Source of the DNA: an uncultured Buttiauxella sp.
GTDB lineage: Bacteria > Pseudomonadota > Gammaproteobacteria > Enterobacterales > Enterobacteriaceae
Direction: 5' to 3'
DNA: 64,000 nucleotides
Assembly: GCA_946480445.1 (NCBI GenBank)
Contig: CAMLJN010000005.1
Span: 1-64,000, forward strand
Shown: positions 50,667 to 61,414 of the stretch, piece by piece
Layout of the letters: each line of letters begins with the position of its first letter
Position numbering within the stretch: position 1 is the stretch's first letter
Notes under the pieces: generated by a model
The model's database searches: none
Told to the model about the DNA's origin: nothing
The model's input: only the letters and a program-made list of their open reading frames with translations
Position numbers and translations under genes: made by a program

Positions 50667-53039
50667 TTACCTGTTGATTTCTGCGAGGCTAAGCCACGTC
50701 TGCACTACGGTATCCGGGTTCAGGGACAGGCTGTCGATCCCTTCTTCCATCAGCCAGGCGGCAAAATCTTCGTGGTCTGACGGACCCTGCCCGCAAATCC
50801 CGACGTATTTCCCCTGCTTCTTCGCCGCTTTGATAGCCATCGACAGCAGCGCTTTCACCGCATCGTTGCGCTCGTCAAACAGTTCAGAAACCACGCCCGA
50901 ATCGCGATCCAGACCCAGCGCAAGCTGCGTCATATCATTAGACCCGATAGAGAAACCGTCAAAGTATTGCAGGAACTCGTCCGCCAGCAGGGCATTGGAC
51001 GGGATCTCACACATCATAATGATTTTCAGGCCATTTTCACCACGTTTCAGGCCCTGACGTTCCAGCTCCTCAACCACTGCTTTTGCCTGAGCAACGGTAC
51101 GCACAAAGGGCACCATGACCTCTACGTTAGTCAGCCCCATCTCGTTGCGCACGCGCTTCATCGCCGCACATTCCAGCGCGAAGCAATCACGGAAGCTGTC
51201 TGCCACGTAGCGGCCCGCCCCTCGGAAGCCCAGCATAGGGTTTTCTTCCTCCGGTTCGTAACGTTCGCCGCCCACCAGGTTAGCGTATTCGTTCGATTTG
51301 AAGTCGGAGAGACGAACAATCACGCGCTTCGGCCAGAATGCTGCCCCCAACGTCGCAATCCCTTCCGTCAGACGCCCCACGTAAAACTCAACCGGATCGT
51401 CGTAGCCTTTCATCATTTCGCGGATTTCGTTTTGCAGCGCAGCTTCCTGCTGGTCAAACTCGAGCAGAGCACGCGGATGCACGCCAATCATGCGGTTAAT
51501 AATGAACTCCAGGCGGGCCAGGCCCACGCCTTCATTTGGCAGGCAGGCGAAATCAAAAGCGCGGTCCGGGTTGCCGACGTTCATCATAATCTTCAGCGGC
51601 AGATCGGGCATGGTGTCGACCGTGGAGCTTTTTACGCTGAAATCCAGCAGGTCCTGGTAAACATAGCCGGTGTCGCCTTCCGCGCAGGAAACGGTGACGT
51701 TCTGCCCGTCACTCATGCGTTCGGTGGCATCGCCACAGCCGACCACCGCCGGAATGCCCAGCTCGCGGGCGATAATCGCCGCGTGGCAGGTACGCCCGCC
51801 GCGGTTAGTGACAATTGCCGCGGCCTTTTTCATGATCGGTTCCCAGTCCGGATCGGTCATATCGGTCACCAGTACATCGCCCGGCTGGATACGGTTCATT
51901 TCGCTGATGTCGTGAATGACCTTAACCGGGCCAGCACCGATGCGATGACCGATAGCTCTGCCTTCCGCCACAATTTTACCCTGTGAATGCAGCTGATAAC
52001 GCTCCATCACCTGGCCCTGAGATCGCACGGTTTCCGGGCGGTCCTGCACGATAAACAGCTTGCCGGTATGGCCATCTTTGGCCCACTCAATATCCATCGG
52101 CCGGCCGTAGTGCTGTTCAATTTGCACCGCCTGCTTAGCCAACTCCTGCACTTCATCCGGGGTTATGGAGAAGCGATCGCGGTCGGCCTGGGGCACATCC
52201 TCAATGCGCACCTGCTTACCGTGTTCCTGAGACGGGGCGTAAACCATACGGATTTTCTTGGATCCCATGGTGCGGCGCACGATAGAAGGTTTACCTGCGG
52301 CAAGCGTTGGCTTGTGAACGTAAAACTCATCCGGGTTAACCGCTCCCTGCACCACCATTTCGCCGAGGCCAAATGCAGAGGTGATAAAGACGACCTGATC
52401 GAAACCGGACTCGGTGTCGATGGAAAACATCACGCCTGAGGAGGCGAGGTCTGAGCGCACCATGCGCTGCACACCTGCTGAAAGCGCCACGCCACGATGA
52501 TCGTAGCCCTGATGCACTCGGTAGGAGATTGCCCGGTCGTTAAACAGCGAAGCAAAGACGTGCTTCACCGCCACCAGCACCGCGTCGTACCCCTGCACGT
52601 TAAGGAAGGTTTCTTGTTGCCCGGCAAACGACGCATCAGGCATGTCTTCTGCCGTGGCGGAGGAGCGCACGGCAAAAGAGGCTTCCGCATCGTCCGCAGA
52701 AAGCTGTTCGTAGGCGTCGTGAATGGCTTTTTCCAGCTCAGGCTGGAAAGGCGTGTCGATGATCCACTGGCGGATTTGCGCCCCGGCTTGTGCAAGCGCC
52801 GACACATCGTCGATATCCGTTTGATCCAGCAGCTCATAAATACGCTGGTTAACGCCGCTCTGGTCGAGAAACAGATTAAACGCCTCGGCTGTGGTGGCAA
52901 ACCCGTTAGGCACGGAGACACCCACGCCTGAAAGGTTGGTAATCATTTCACCCAGGGAGGCATTTTTGCCCCCGACTCTGTCTACATCATTCATGCCGAG
53001 TTGGTTATACCAAAGCACCAGCGGTGACGAATTGGACAT
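50667..53039 (-). CDS. ppsA: phosphoenolpyruvate synthase
   Basis: Converts pyruvate and ATP to phosphoenolpyruvate, AMP and phosphate for gluconeogenesis. 790 residues (E. coli 792). N-terminal ATP-grasp domain ('[11 protein letters not shown]', '[20 protein letters not shown]'), the phosphohistidine domain '[20 protein letters not shown]', and the C-terminal PEP/pyruvate barrel ('GSNDMTQL', 'GICGQGPSD'). The start is the ATG at 53039 (MSNSSPLVL); the frame runs on upstream. Regulated by PpsR, encoded divergently. Confidence 0.98.
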   Translation of the reverse strand: MSNSSPLVLWYNQLGMNDVDRVGGKNASLGEMITNLSGVGVSVPNGFATTAEAFNLFLDQSGVNQRIYELLDQTDIDDVSALAQAGAQIRQWIIDTPFQPELEKAIHDAYEQLSADDAEASFAVRSSATAEDMPDASFAGQQETFLNVQGYDAVLVAVKHVFASLFNDRAISYRVHQGYDHRGVALSAGVQRMVRSDLASSGVMFSIDTESGFDQVVFITSAFGLGEMVVQGAVNPDEFYVHKPTLAAGKPSIVRRTMGSKKIRMVYAPSQEHGKQVRIEDVPQADRDRFSITPDEVQELAKQAVQIEQHYGRPMDIEWAKDGHTGKLFIVQDRPETVRSQGQVMERYQLHSQGKIVAEGRAIGHRIGAGPVKVIHDISEMNRIQPGDVLVTDMTDPDWEPIMKKAAAIVTNRGGRTCHAAIIARELGIPAVVGCGDATERMSDGQNVTVSCAEGDTGYVYQDLLDFSVKSSTVDTMPDLPLKIMMNVGNPDRAFDFACLPNEGVGLARLEFIINRMIGVHPRALLEFDQQEAALQNEIREMMKGYDDPVEFYVGRLTEGIATLGAAFWPKRVIVRLSDFKSNEYANLVGGERYEPEEENPMLGFRGAGRYVADSFRDCFALECAAMKRVRNEMGLTNVEVMVPFVRTVAQAKAVVEELERQGLKRGENGLKIIMMCEIPSNALLADEFLQYFDGFSIGSNDMTQLALGLDRDSGVVSELFDERNDAVKALLSMAIKAAKKQGKYVGICGQGPSDHEDFAAWLMEEGIDSLSLNPDTVVQTWLSLAEINR

Positions 53040-53349
53040 CGAAACAATCCTTTTGTGATATATGGAGGGGGACAGGAAACGCATTACAGCGTTATTAGCC
53101 TGCCATATTCGCGGCCCCGAGTGAAATGGGTGAATCGTTCAAGCAAAATAAAAATATGAATTTTTCGGATACATTAACCTTATTCATAAACCCTTGATTA
53201 TCCATTTAATCCTTAGTTTTACCAGGGATTAAGCCAGCGAATAAAATCTAAAAACACCATTTCATTTTAAATTTTCGACAATGCCCGCGACGGAATGCAT
53301 TGTTTTAATTTATGCTTTATAAAAATATCGTCATTGTCAGGAACGAGAA
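53040..53349. other. ppsA-ppsR divergent promoter region
   Basis: 310 bp, AT-rich toward ppsR. It contains a Cra-type operator (separate entry). I see no ORF in it. Confidence 0.5.
53129..53144. promoter_or_regulatory. Cra (FruR) operator of ppsA
   Basis: GGTGAATCGTTCAAGC matches the Cra consensus (TGAAWCGNTTCA type) closely and lies 90 bp upstream of ppsA, which Cra activates in E. coli. Binding inferred. Confidence 0.7.
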
Positions 53350-54183
53350 ATGGATAACGCTGTAGATCGACAGGTCTTTTATATTTCCGACGGCACGGCC
53401 ATTACCGCAGAAGTGCTGGGGCATGCGGTCATGTCACAATTCCCGGTATCTATCAATAGCATCACCCTCCCCTTTGTGGAAAATGAGAGCCGGGCTAAAG
53501 CCGTCAGAGAACAGATCGACGCCATCTATCAGCAAAGCGGCGTACGTCCCCTGGTGTTCTACTCCATCGTACTGCCGGAAATCCGCGCCATCATCCTGCA
53601 AAGTGAAGGGTTTTGTCAGGATATCGTGCAGGCTCTGGTGGCACCTTTACAGCAGGAGCTGAAGCTGGAACCTACGCCTATTGCCCACCGGACGCATGGT
53701 CTGAATCCCGGTAACTTAATCAAATATGACGCCAGAATCGCTGCAATTGACTACACGCTTGCCCATGATGACGGTATTTCAATGCGCAATCTCGATCAGG
53801 CGCAGGTTATCCTGCTTGGCGTCTCACGCTGCGGAAAAACACCGACCAGTCTTTACCTCGCCATGCAGTTTGGTATCCGCGCGGCAAACTACCCCTTTAT
53901 CGCCGACGATATGGACAATATTCAGCTTCCCGCCGTGCTGAAACCGCTTCAGCCTAAGTTGTTTGGCCTGACGATTAACCCCGAGCGCCTCGCCGCTATC
54001 CGCGAAGAACGCCGGGAGAACAGCCGCTATGCCTCCCTGCGCCAGTGCCGTCTGGAAGTGGCCGAGGTGGAAGCCCTGTTCCGCAAAAACCAAATCCGTT
54101 ACCTCAACAGCACCAATTATTCCGTCGAAGAAATGGCCACCAAGATCCTGGATATTATGGGACTTAATCGCCGCATGTACTAA
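53350..54183 (+). CDS. ppsR: PEP synthase regulatory protein (kinase/pyrophosphorylase)
   Basis: Bifunctional ADP-dependent kinase and Pi-dependent pyrophosphorylase that inactivates and reactivates PpsA. The 277 residues equal E. coli PpsR (YdiA). DUF299 features: N-terminal '[19 protein letters not shown]' and the P-loop '[15 protein letters not shown]' (about 157-171). Divergent from its target ppsA. Its stop codon lies inside the aroH TrpR operator. Confidence 0.96.
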   Translation: MDNAVDRQVFYISDGTAITAEVLGHAVMSQFPVSINSITLPFVENESRAKAVREQIDAIYQQSGVRPLVFYSIVLPEIRAIILQSEGFCQDIVQALVAPLQQELKLEPTPIAHRTHGLNPGNLIKYDARIAAIDYTLAHDDGISMRNLDQAQVILLGVSRCGKTPTSLYLAMQFGIRAANYPFIADDMDNIQLPAVLKPLQPKLFGLTINPERLAAIREERRENSRYASLRQCRLEVAEVEALFRKNQIRYLNSTNYSVEEMATKILDIMGLNRRMY

Positions 54184-54194
54184 GAAACTAGTAC
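54177..54194. promoter_or_regulatory. TrpR operator of aroH
   Basis: GTACTAAGAAACTAGTAC matches the TrpR consensus (GTACTAGTTAACTAGTAC) at 15 of 18 positions and its outer half-sites GTACTA / TAGTAC are perfect. It spans the last codon and stop of ppsR, 149 bp before the aroH ATG. Confidence 0.8.
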
Positions 54195-54342
54195 GCAAGA
54201 TGTGTTTTCTGTGTCAGTATAGACGACATGCGATGGTCAATTTCCCTCATGCGGTTGAAATTGGCCTGAATTGGTTTATCGTGATCGCCATCACTTCCCG
54301 GCACTTTCGCCGCGCAGAAGACAAAAATTTCTGAGACATACC

Positions 54343-55389
54343 ATGAACAAAACAGATGAACTGCGAACAGCGCGCATCGACAGTCTTGTTACACCTGCCG
54401 AACTGGCAGAGCGTTTGCCCGTGTCACCCGAGGTCGCGCAAAACGTTATCGCCGCGCGTCGCCGCATTGAAAAAATCCTTAACGGTGAAGACTGCCGCCT
54501 GCTGGTTATTGTCGGCCCCTGCTCCATTCACGACCTGGACGCGGCAATGGACTATGCCCGTCGCCTTGCGACGATGCGCCAGAAACATGGCGACCGCCTT
54601 GAGATCGTGATGCGCACCTACTTTGAAAAACCGCGCACCGTGGTGGGCTGGAAAGGCCTGATCTCCGATCCTGAGCTCAACGGCAGCTACCGCGTCAATC
54701 ACGGGATTGAGCTGGCCCGCCGCCTGCTGCTACAGGTTAACGAGCTGGGAGTGCCGACCGCGACAGAATTTCTGGATATGGTCGTCGGGCAATTTATCGC
54801 CGATCTTATTAGCTGGGGCGCTATTGGAGCGCGCACTACAGAAAGCCAGATTCACCGGGAAATGGCCTCGGCGCTCTCTTGCCCGGTCGGCTTCAAAAAC
54901 GGTACCGATGGCAACACGCGGATTGCGATTGATGCAATCCGCGCCGCGCGCGCCAGCCATATGTTCCTCTCTCCGGATAAACACGGGCAGATGACGATTT
55001 ACCAGACCAGCGGCAATCCATACGGTCACGTGATCATGCGTGGCGGGAAACAGCCTAACTATCAGGCTGCGGATATTGCGGCGGCCTGCGATAGCCTGCA
55101 TGAATTCGATCTGCCGGAACAGCTGGTTATCGACTTCAGCCACGGCAACTGCCAGAAGCAGCATCGCCGCCAGCTCGAAGTTTGCGAAGATGTATGCAAC
55201 CAGATCCGCAATGGTTCCCGGGGCATTGCAGGCGTGATGGCTGAAAGCTTTATCCGCGAAGGCACACAGAAAATCGTGGCCGGGCAACCCCTGGTTTACG
55301 GGCAGTCGATTACCGATCCCTGCCTGAACTGGGAGGACACCGAGACGCTGCTGGCCATGCTGGCGGAGGCAACCGCAAGCCGCTTCTGA
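54343..55389 (+). CDS. aroH: DAHP synthase, tryptophan-sensitive
   Basis: 3-deoxy-D-arabino-heptulosonate 7-phosphate synthase, first step of the shikimate pathway. The 348 residues equal E. coli AroH and the sequence follows AroH more closely than AroF or AroG (start 'MNKTDELRTARIDSLVTPAELA'). Metal and substrate motifs: 'GPCSIHD', 'RTYFEKPRTVVGWKGL', 'GARTTESQIHREMAS', 'DFSHGNCQKQH'. The ATG at 54343 is chosen by homology. A TrpR operator lies upstream. Confidence 0.96.
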   Translation: MNKTDELRTARIDSLVTPAELAERLPVSPEVAQNVIAARRRIEKILNGEDCRLLVIVGPCSIHDLDAAMDYARRLATMRQKHGDRLEIVMRTYFEKPRTVVGWKGLISDPELNGSYRVNHGIELARRLLLQVNELGVPTATEFLDMVVGQFIADLISWGAIGARTTESQIHREMASALSCPVGFKNGTDGNTRIAIDAIRAARASHMFLSPDKHGQMTIYQTSGNPYGHVIMRGGKQPNYQAADIAAACDSLHEFDLPEQLVIDFSHGNCQKQHRRQLEVCEDVCNQIRNGSRGIAGVMAESFIREGTQKIVAGQPLVYGQSITDPCLNWEDTETLLAMLAEATASRF

Positions 55390-55401
55390 GTTAGCTAATC
55401 G

Positions 55402-55432
55402 GGGGGATGGCCCTGCCGCCATCTCCCTTTTC
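55402..55432 (+). terminator. aroH terminator
   Basis: GGGGGATGGC / GCCATCTCCC (one G-T pair) followed by TTTT, 13 bp after the aroH stop. Confidence 0.65.
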
Positions 55433-55512
55433 AACCTCTCCCACCCGGCCCCCAGTTGGCTTCCTTCACAAATTTCTTACAAATAACGCTTGCCGCTGAA
55501 ACATAGTTTATT

Positions 55513-55531
55513 GATAATGATTATCATTGTT
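55513..55531. promoter_or_regulatory. Fur box upstream of hemP
   Basis: GATAATGATTATCATTGTT matches the 19-bp Fur consensus GATAATGATAATCATTATC at most positions and includes the perfect core ATAATGATTATCAT. It lies 35 bp before hemP and would give iron-repressed expression of the heme operon. Confidence 0.85.
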
Positions 55532-55565
55532 ATCTTAATTGTCATTTCTATACAGCGTGGATCGT

Positions 55566-55730
55566 ATGGACAAACCTTTCACCCCTGCCCCCCCACAGCC
55601 CCAGGCTGTACCCCGTCAGATCGACAGCAAGCTGCTGCTGGGTTCTGATGACCGCGTCGTGATCGTGCACGAGGGCCAACAGTATCTGTTGCGCCAGACA
55701 CGGGCCGGGAAGCTGATCCTGACCAAATAA
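55566..55730 (+). CDS. hemP: hemin uptake protein HemP
   Basis: 54-residue protein with the conserved C-terminus '[21 protein letters not shown]' region of the HemP family (E. coli YdiE). The ATG at 55566 is used; an upstream in-frame TTG at 55539 is too close to the Fur box to be likely. First gene of the heme operon. In related bacteria HemP activates the heme receptor gene; the function here is inferred. Confidence 0.88.
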   Translation: MDKPFTPAPPQPQAVPRQIDSKLLLGSDDRVVIVHEGQQYLLRQTRAGKLILTK

Positions 55731-55809
55731 ATCTAAAATCCATTCGCAAGCCACCCAGGGTAACCCAGGCAGCCAGCGCTTTTCGTTTTTTCTTATGGAG
55801 AGTTGCGCT

Positions 55810-57752
55810 ATGCCTTTCACACACTCAGCCGGTTGCCGTCTGTCTCTTTTGACCGCCGCAATCTTCACTACCTTCCCCGCCTGTGCCAAAGACGATCAGG
55901 TCACCGTTGTGGCCACCGGCAATCAGCGCAGCACCTTTGAAGCGCCGATGATGGTCAGCGTCATTGATGCCAGTACACCGCAGGGACAAACCGCCTCCTC
56001 GGCCGCCGATATGTTACGTAAAATTCCGGGCAGGACGTGTCAATGCGCGGTTACGATCGTCGCGGCGTGCTGACGCTGGTCGATGGCATTCGCCAGGGAA
56101 CGGATACCGGGCACCTGAACAGTACCTTCCTCGATCCGGCGCTGGTCAAACGTATTGAGGTGGTGCGTGGCCCGGCGGCACTGCTTTACGGCAGCGGCGC
56201 GCTGGGGGGCGTGATCTCTTATGAAACCGCCGACGCCAGCGATCTCCTCCTGGCTGGGCAAAACAGTGGCTACCGCGTGTTCGGTACGGGCGCCACCGGC
56301 GATCACAGCATTGGCATGGGTGCCAGCGCTTTTGGCCGCACAGAGGATCTTGATGGTCTGCTGAGCTGGTCGAGCCGGGATCGGGGCAATCTTCGCCAGA
56401 GCGACGGTATAACGGCACCAAACGATGAAAACATCAGCAACTTCCTCGGCAAAGGCACATGGCGCTTAGACCCGGCCCAGTCTCTTTCCGGTTCGCTACG
56501 CTACTACAACAACGATGCTCTGGAACCCAAAAACCCGCAAACCACCGGCGACAGCCGCACAAATCCCCTGGCAAACCGCTCAACTATCCAGCGCGATGCA
56601 CAGCTGAAATACCGTCTCGGGCCGCAGGGCAACGACTGGCTAAACGCAGAGGCGACGGCTTACTGGTCGGAAGCGCGCATTAATGCCCAGAACCAGAGCA
56701 GCGGCGGCGAGTTCCGCAAGCAAACCACCAAAGGCGGCAAGCTGGAAAACCGCAGCCGCCTGTTTAACGATAGCTTTGCCGCGCACCTGCTCACCTATGG
56801 CGGGGAATATTATCGTCAGGAGCAACATCCCGGTGGCATCACCACCTCTTTTCCGCAGGCAAAAATAAATTTCGGCTCCGGCTGGTTACAGGATGAGATC
56901 ACCCTGCGCGACCTTCCCGTTTCGCTGCTTGCCGGGACCCGTTACGACAGCTACAGCGGCAGCAGCAAGGGCTATAGCGACGTGGATGCAGATAAATGGT
57001 CCTCCCGCGCGGCGATATCCATTGCGCCTGCCGACTGGCTGATGCTGTTTGGCTCTTACGCCCAGGCTTTCCGCGCCCCGACAATGGGCGAGATGTATAA
57101 CGATGCCAAACACTTTTCGATCGGTTCTTTTTACACCAATTACTGGGTGCCCAATCCAAACCTGCGTCCGGAAACCAATGACACACAGGAATACGGTTTC
57201 GGTCTGCGCTTCGATGATTTAATGCTGGCCAACGACGGCATCGAGTTTAAAGCCAGCTATTTCGATACCAGCGCAAAAGATTACATCTCCACGACTGTCG
57301 ACTTCGTTAAAGCCACCACCCTGTCTTACAACGTCCCGAAAGCGAAAATCTGGGGCTGGGATGTTAACGCGAAATACACCAGCGACCTGTTCAGCCTCGA
57401 CGTGGCCTATAACCGTACCCGCGGCAAAGACCAGGGCACCGGCGAATGGATCTCCAGCCTGAATCCGGACACCGTCACCAGCATCCTGGATGTGCCGGTG
57501 GCGCAAAGCGGCTTCTCCGTAGGCTGGGTGGGCACCTTTGCCGATCGCTCAACGCATATCAGCAACCAATACAGCACGCAGCCGGGCTACGGCGTGAACG
57601 ACTTCTATGTCAGCTACCGTGGCCAGCAGGAGCTGCGCGGCATGACCACCTCGCTGGTGTTCGGGAACGCCTTCGACAAAGAGTATCGCTCGCCGCAGGG
57701 CGTGCCGCAGGATGGACGAAGCGGCAAAATCTTCGTTAGTTATCAATGGTAA
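55810..57752 (+). pseudogene. hemR: TonB-dependent heme receptor HemR, frameshifted by an internal deletion
   Basis: Outer-membrane heme receptor split over two frames. Frame A (from ATG 55810) gives the signal peptide and the plug start, with TonB box 'DDQVTVVATGN' and 'AADMLRKIPG', then runs into nonsense ending at 56073. Frame B resumes at 56031 with 'QDVSMRGYDRRGVLTLVDGIR' and runs complete to the C-terminal 'GKIFVSYQW'. In HemR-type receptors about 12 residues (a GLTVxGxGRxNG-like loop) lie between IPG and QDV; they are missing here together with the frame, so about 35 bp was lost at 56028-56031. The barrel still holds 'FRAPTMGEMYND' and the NPNL box 'NPNLRPETN'. Probably not functional unless rescued by frameshifting. 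Confidence 0.85.
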
Positions 57753-57762
57753 GGAGTATCCT

Positions 57763-58794
57763 ATGAGCCAACTTTATGACCACTGGCTGCGTCTGAAACA
57801 GCAGCACCCAAAGCGCTACGCACGCGACATTGCCAGGCTGATGGATATCAGCGAAGCCGAATTAACCCATGCCCGGGTCGGGCATGACGCCTGGCGTTTG
57901 CAGGGTGAAATTCGCGATATTCTCGCCGCACTGGAGGCCGTTGGTGAAACCAAATCCCTCTGCCGTAATGAATACGCGGTGCATGAGCAGATTGGTCGCT
58001 ATCAGAATCAGCACCTCGCCGATCATGCGGGCCTGGTGCTCAATCCGCGGGCCCTGGACCAGCGCCTGTTTCTGCACCAGTGGGCAAGCGCCTTCCACGT
58101 TCGCGAAGCCACTGCACGTGGTGAACGCCAGAGTATCCAGTTCTTTGACCACCAGGGCGACGCAATACTGAAGGTGTACACCACCGATAATACGGATTTC
58201 AGCGCATGGGGAATGCTACTGGCAAAATTCATTTATGCGGACAACCCTGCACTCGCGCTGAAACCCGCGGAAGAAATCGTTATGACACCTGCGCCAGATG
58301 CGCGTCAGGTTGAGGCTGAGTGGCGGGAAATGCGGGACGTTCACCAGTTTTTCAGCCTGCTTAAGCGTCACCAGCTAACCCGTCAGCAGGCGTTCCGCCT
58401 GGTCGCCGACGATCTGGCGCAGCGGGTGGATAACAGCGCGCTCGAACACCTGCTGCAGCAAGCGTTGCATGATAAAAACGAGATCATGATTTTTGTGGGT
58501 AACCGCGGCTGCGTACAGATCTTCACCGGTGCGGTGGAAAAACTTGTGCCGATGGATAACTGGCTTAATATTTTCAACCCGCACTTCACGCTGCATCTCA
58601 TGGCCGACAGCATCGCAGAAAGCTGGGTGACGCGTAAGCCGAGCGGAGACGGCTTAGTGACAAGCCTGGAACTGTTTGCCGCAGACGGCACGCAGATTGC
58701 GCAACTTTACGGTCAGCGCACCGAAGGCCAGGCGGAACAGGCGCAATGGCGCGCCCAGCTTGCTGCGCTAACCGGCAAAGGACTGGCCGCATGA
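57763..58794 (+). CDS. hemS: heme-degrading/transport factor HemS
   Basis: Cytoplasmic heme-binding protein of the HemS/HmuS/ChuS family, 343 residues in two structural repeats (about 1-165 and 166-343). Such proteins bind or degrade heme after import. Start at ATG 57763 with TAAGGAG upstream, where the TAA is the hemR stop; the open frame further upstream is within hemR. Its TGA overlaps the hmuT start. Confidence 0.92.
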   Translation: MSQLYDHWLRLKQQHPKRYARDIARLMDISEAELTHARVGHDAWRLQGEIRDILAALEAVGETKSLCRNEYAVHEQIGRYQNQHLADHAGLVLNPRALDQRLFLHQWASAFHVREATARGERQSIQFFDHQGDAILKVYTTDNTDFSAWGMLLAKFIYADNPALALKPAEEIVMTPAPDARQVEAEWREMRDVHQFFSLLKRHQLTRQQAFRLVADDLAQRVDNSALEHLLQQALHDKNEIMIFVGNRGCVQIFTGAVEKLVPMDNWLNIFNPHFTLHLMADSIAESWVTRKPSGDGLVTSLELFAADGTQIAQLYGQRTEGQAEQAQWRAQLAALTGKGLAA

Positions 58795-59606
58795 AACCCT
58801 GGCTGGCCTTACTGATTGCGCTGCCGCTCCTCACCGATGCCGCTGAGCGGGTAGTGACCATCGGGGGAGACGTAACAGAAATCGCTTTTGCACTGAACGC
58901 AGATGCACAGCTGGTCGCCCGCGACAGCACCAGCCTGCATCCTGCCGAGGCGGCAAAACTCCCGGACGTGGGCTATATGCGTCAGCTTAATGCTGAAGGC
59001 ATTCTGGCGATGCGCCCGGACCTCGTGCTGGCCAGCGCGCAGGCGAAACCGTCGCTGGCTCTGGAGCAGGTGCCGGCGAGTAACGTCGAAGTGGTGACTA
59101 TTCCGGCGGATAATTCGCTAAGCGGGATAGCAAACAAAATCACGGCGGTAGCCAAAGCGCTAGGGAAACCCGCCGAGGGCGAGACGCTGCGTAAACAAGT
59201 CAGCGATAAGCTGGCTTCCATTCCTGTACGACCGCTGCCGGTAAAAGTACTGTTTATCATGAACCATAGCGGCATGAGTGCCATGGCCGCCGGGCAACAG
59301 ACGGCCGCAGACGCGGCAATACGTGCTGCCGGTTTACAAAACGCCATGCAGGGCTTTAATCGTTATCAGCCTTTGTCCCAGGAAGGCATCATCGCAAGCC
59401 AGCCCTCTCTGATTCTGATCACGCAAGACGGCGTAAAAACGCTGGGGGGTGAGGAGAATGTCTGGCTGCTGCCGGGTCTGGCGCACACGCCTGCCGGAAA
59501 ACACCGTCAGCTGCTCGTCGTGGATGAGATGGCGCTGCTGGGATTTGGCCTGCAAACGCCGGATACCCTCCTCAGGTTGCGTAATAAAGCCGAGCGAGTG
59601 CCATGA
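58791..59606 (+). CDS. hmuT: periplasmic heme-binding protein HmuT
   Basis: Substrate-binding protein of the heme ABC transporter, 271 residues, with a short signal peptide ending near 'LLTDAAE' and a cluster A-2 fold ('[16 protein letters not shown]', '[24 protein letters not shown]'). The Tyr of 'VGYMRQ' is a likely heme ligand by family analogy. ATGA overlap with hemS and with hmuU. Confidence 0.93.
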   Translation: MKPWLALLIALPLLTDAAERVVTIGGDVTEIAFALNADAQLVARDSTSLHPAEAAKLPDVGYMRQLNAEGILAMRPDLVLASAQAKPSLALEQVPASNVEVVTIPADNSLSGIANKITAVAKALGKPAEGETLRKQVSDKLASIPVRPLPVKVLFIMNHSGMSAMAAGQQTAADAAIRAAGLQNAMQGFNRYQPLSQEGIIASQPSLILITQDGVKTLGGEENVWLLPGLAHTPAGKHRQLLVVDEMALLGFGLQTPDTLLRLRNKAERVP

Positions 59607-60604
59607 GGCGTCGTCCTCTGCCCGGCAGGACTCTCTGGCTTCTCGGGCTGGCTCTGCTGGCCCTTGCGCTGGTTGCCACCAACCTCGGCGCGATGCGGCT
59701 TTCCGTCGCCGTACTGTGGCAGGCGCACGATGAAGCGCAGCGCTTCATCTGGTTGAATATCCGCCTGCCGCGGGTGCTGCTTGCGGCGCTGGTGGGCGGC
59801 GCTCTGGCCCTGTCTGGCTGCGTGATGCAGGGGTTGTTTCGTAATCCGCTTGCCGACCCAGGATTACTGGGGATCAGCAGCGGAGCCGCGCTGGCCGTGG
59901 GGCTGTCCATCGTTTTGCCGCTCGCCCTGCCCCCCGTGCTGGCACTTTATCTGCCAATGATGGCCGCCTTTGCTGGCAGTCTGGCCGTCACGCTGGTGAT
60001 TTTTTTCCTCAGCCGACACGGGAGCAACAGCCTTTCTCGCCTTTTGCTGGTTGGCATTGCAATTAATGCCCTGTGCGGGGCCGCGGTGGGCGTGCTTTCG
60101 TGGGTCGGGAATGATGCCCAGCTTCGCCAGCTCTCGTTATGGGGCATGGGTAGTCTCGGGCAGGCGCAGTGGTCAATGCTGCTCGCCGCCGCGTCTTTTA
60201 TCCTCCCCGCCTCAGCGGGAGTCACCTTACTCGCTGCCCGGCTGAATTTATTGCAGCTCGGCGATGAAGAAGCCCACTATCTGGGCGTGGATGTGAAACG
60301 CACCCAGCGTCAGCTGCTGATCCTGAGCGCCCTGCTGGTCGCCGCAGCCGTCGCCGTCAGCGGCGTGATCGGCTTTGTGGGCCTGGTGGTGCCTCATCTG
60401 GTACGGATGTGGCTAGGAGCCGATCACCGCTGGCTTATCCCCGGCTCAGTGCTGGCCGGTGCCCTGCTGTTACTGGTTGCCGATACGCTCGCCCGCACGG
60501 TAGTTGCGCCCGCTGAAATGCCGGTGGGTTTGCTGACCAGCCTGCTCGGCGCCCCCTGGTTTTTAACGCTGATTTTCCGTCAAAGGAGTGAAAGCGATGG
60601 CTGA
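59603..60604 (+). CDS. hmuU: heme ABC transporter permease HmuU
   Basis: FecCD-family inner-membrane permease, 333 residues, about ten membrane segments. Family motifs '[20 protein letters not shown]', '[17 protein letters not shown]' and '[16 protein letters not shown]' are visible. Start overlaps the hmuT stop by 4 bp; its own stop overlaps hmuV by 8 bp. Confidence 0.95.
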   Translation: MRRRPLPGRTLWLLGLALLALALVATNLGAMRLSVAVLWQAHDEAQRFIWLNIRLPRVLLAALVGGALALSGCVMQGLFRNPLADPGLLGISSGAALAVGLSIVLPLALPPVLALYLPMMAAFAGSLAVTLVIFFLSRHGSNSLSRLLLVGIAINALCGAAVGVLSWVGNDAQLRQLSLWGMGSLGQAQWSMLLAAASFILPASAGVTLLAARLNLLQLGDEEAHYLGVDVKRTQRQLLILSALLVAAAVAVSGVIGFVGLVVPHLVRMWLGADHRWLIPGSVLAGALLLLVADTLARTVVAPAEMPVGLLTSLLGAPWFLTLIFRQRSESDG

Positions 60605-61379
60605 TATTTTACAGGCGCAGCGCGTTTCGCTGCGGGCTGGCGCACGGTTGCTGCTTGACGATGTCAACCTGTCACTCTGCCCGGGAGAAGTTGTCGCGCT
60701 GATTGGCCCGAACGGCGCGGGAAAATCAACGTTACTGCGTGTCCTGACCGGCTATCAACCTCCGGACGGCGGGCGCGTAAGCCTGGCCGCACGCCCCCTT
60801 AACGAATGGTCCAACGAAGCGCTTTCACGCAGGCGGGCTGTGATGCGCCAGCGCAGCGGCATGGCTTTTAGCTGGCGCGTGGAAGAGGTGATCGCCATGG
60901 GGCGAGCTCCCTGGCCTGTGTCGTCAGGGACCCAGCGCGTGGTGTACGAAGTGATGGCGTTAACCGGCTGCGACAGCCTGGCCGGGCGGGACTTCTGCCA
61001 GTTGTCCGGCGGTGAGCAACAGCGCGTACAGCTGGCGCGTGCGTTAGCCCAGCTCTGGCACAACGGCCAGCCGCACGGTTGGTTATTTCTGGATGAACCC
61101 ACCTCCGCGCTCGACCTTTATCATCAGCAGCAGATTTTGCGGCTGCTGAGACGGCTGGCGCGAACGGGGACGCTGTCCGTTTGCGTAGTGATTCACGATC
61201 TGAATCTGGCCGCGCTGTGGGCCGACAGGATCGCACTGCTGCACGGCGGACGCCTTGTCGCGGAGGGCACGCCGCAGCAGGTGATTAATGAACAAACGCT
61301 GGCGCGCTGGTATCAGGCTGAGGTCAGGGTGTTCAGCCATCCCGAACACGCTGTTCCTCAGGTCTGGCTGCAACAATAA
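60597..61379 (+). CDS. hmuV: heme ABC transporter ATPase HmuV
   Basis: ATP-binding subunit, 260 residues. Walker A 'GPNGAGKST', signature 'LSGGEQQRVQLARAL', Walker B 'WLFLDEPTSALD', H-loop 'VIHDLNLAALWAD'. The ATG at 60597 has AAGGAG 9 bp upstream within hmuU; a GTG three codons earlier is possible. Last gene of the operon; selO is convergent 35 bp away. Confidence 0.95.
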   Translation: MADILQAQRVSLRAGARLLLDDVNLSLCPGEVVALIGPNGAGKSTLLRVLTGYQPPDGGRVSLAARPLNEWSNEALSRRRAVMRQRSGMAFSWRVEEVIAMGRAPWPVSSGTQRVVYEVMALTGCDSLAGRDFCQLSGGEQQRVQLARALAQLWHNGQPHGWLFLDEPTSALDLYHQQQILRLLRRLARTGTLSVCVVIHDLNLAALWADRIALLHGGRLVAEGTPQQVINEQTLARWYQAEVRVFSHPEHAVPQVWLQQ

Positions 61380-61414
61380 CGCTTATCGCGGCAAAGCAGC
61401 TGCCCTCTTACTGG

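Noticed and set aside
50967-51986. 339-codon plus-strand open frame opposite ppsA
   Set aside because: It is antisense to a fully conserved ppsA and its translation is His/Arg/Phe-rich shadow sequence with no family features.
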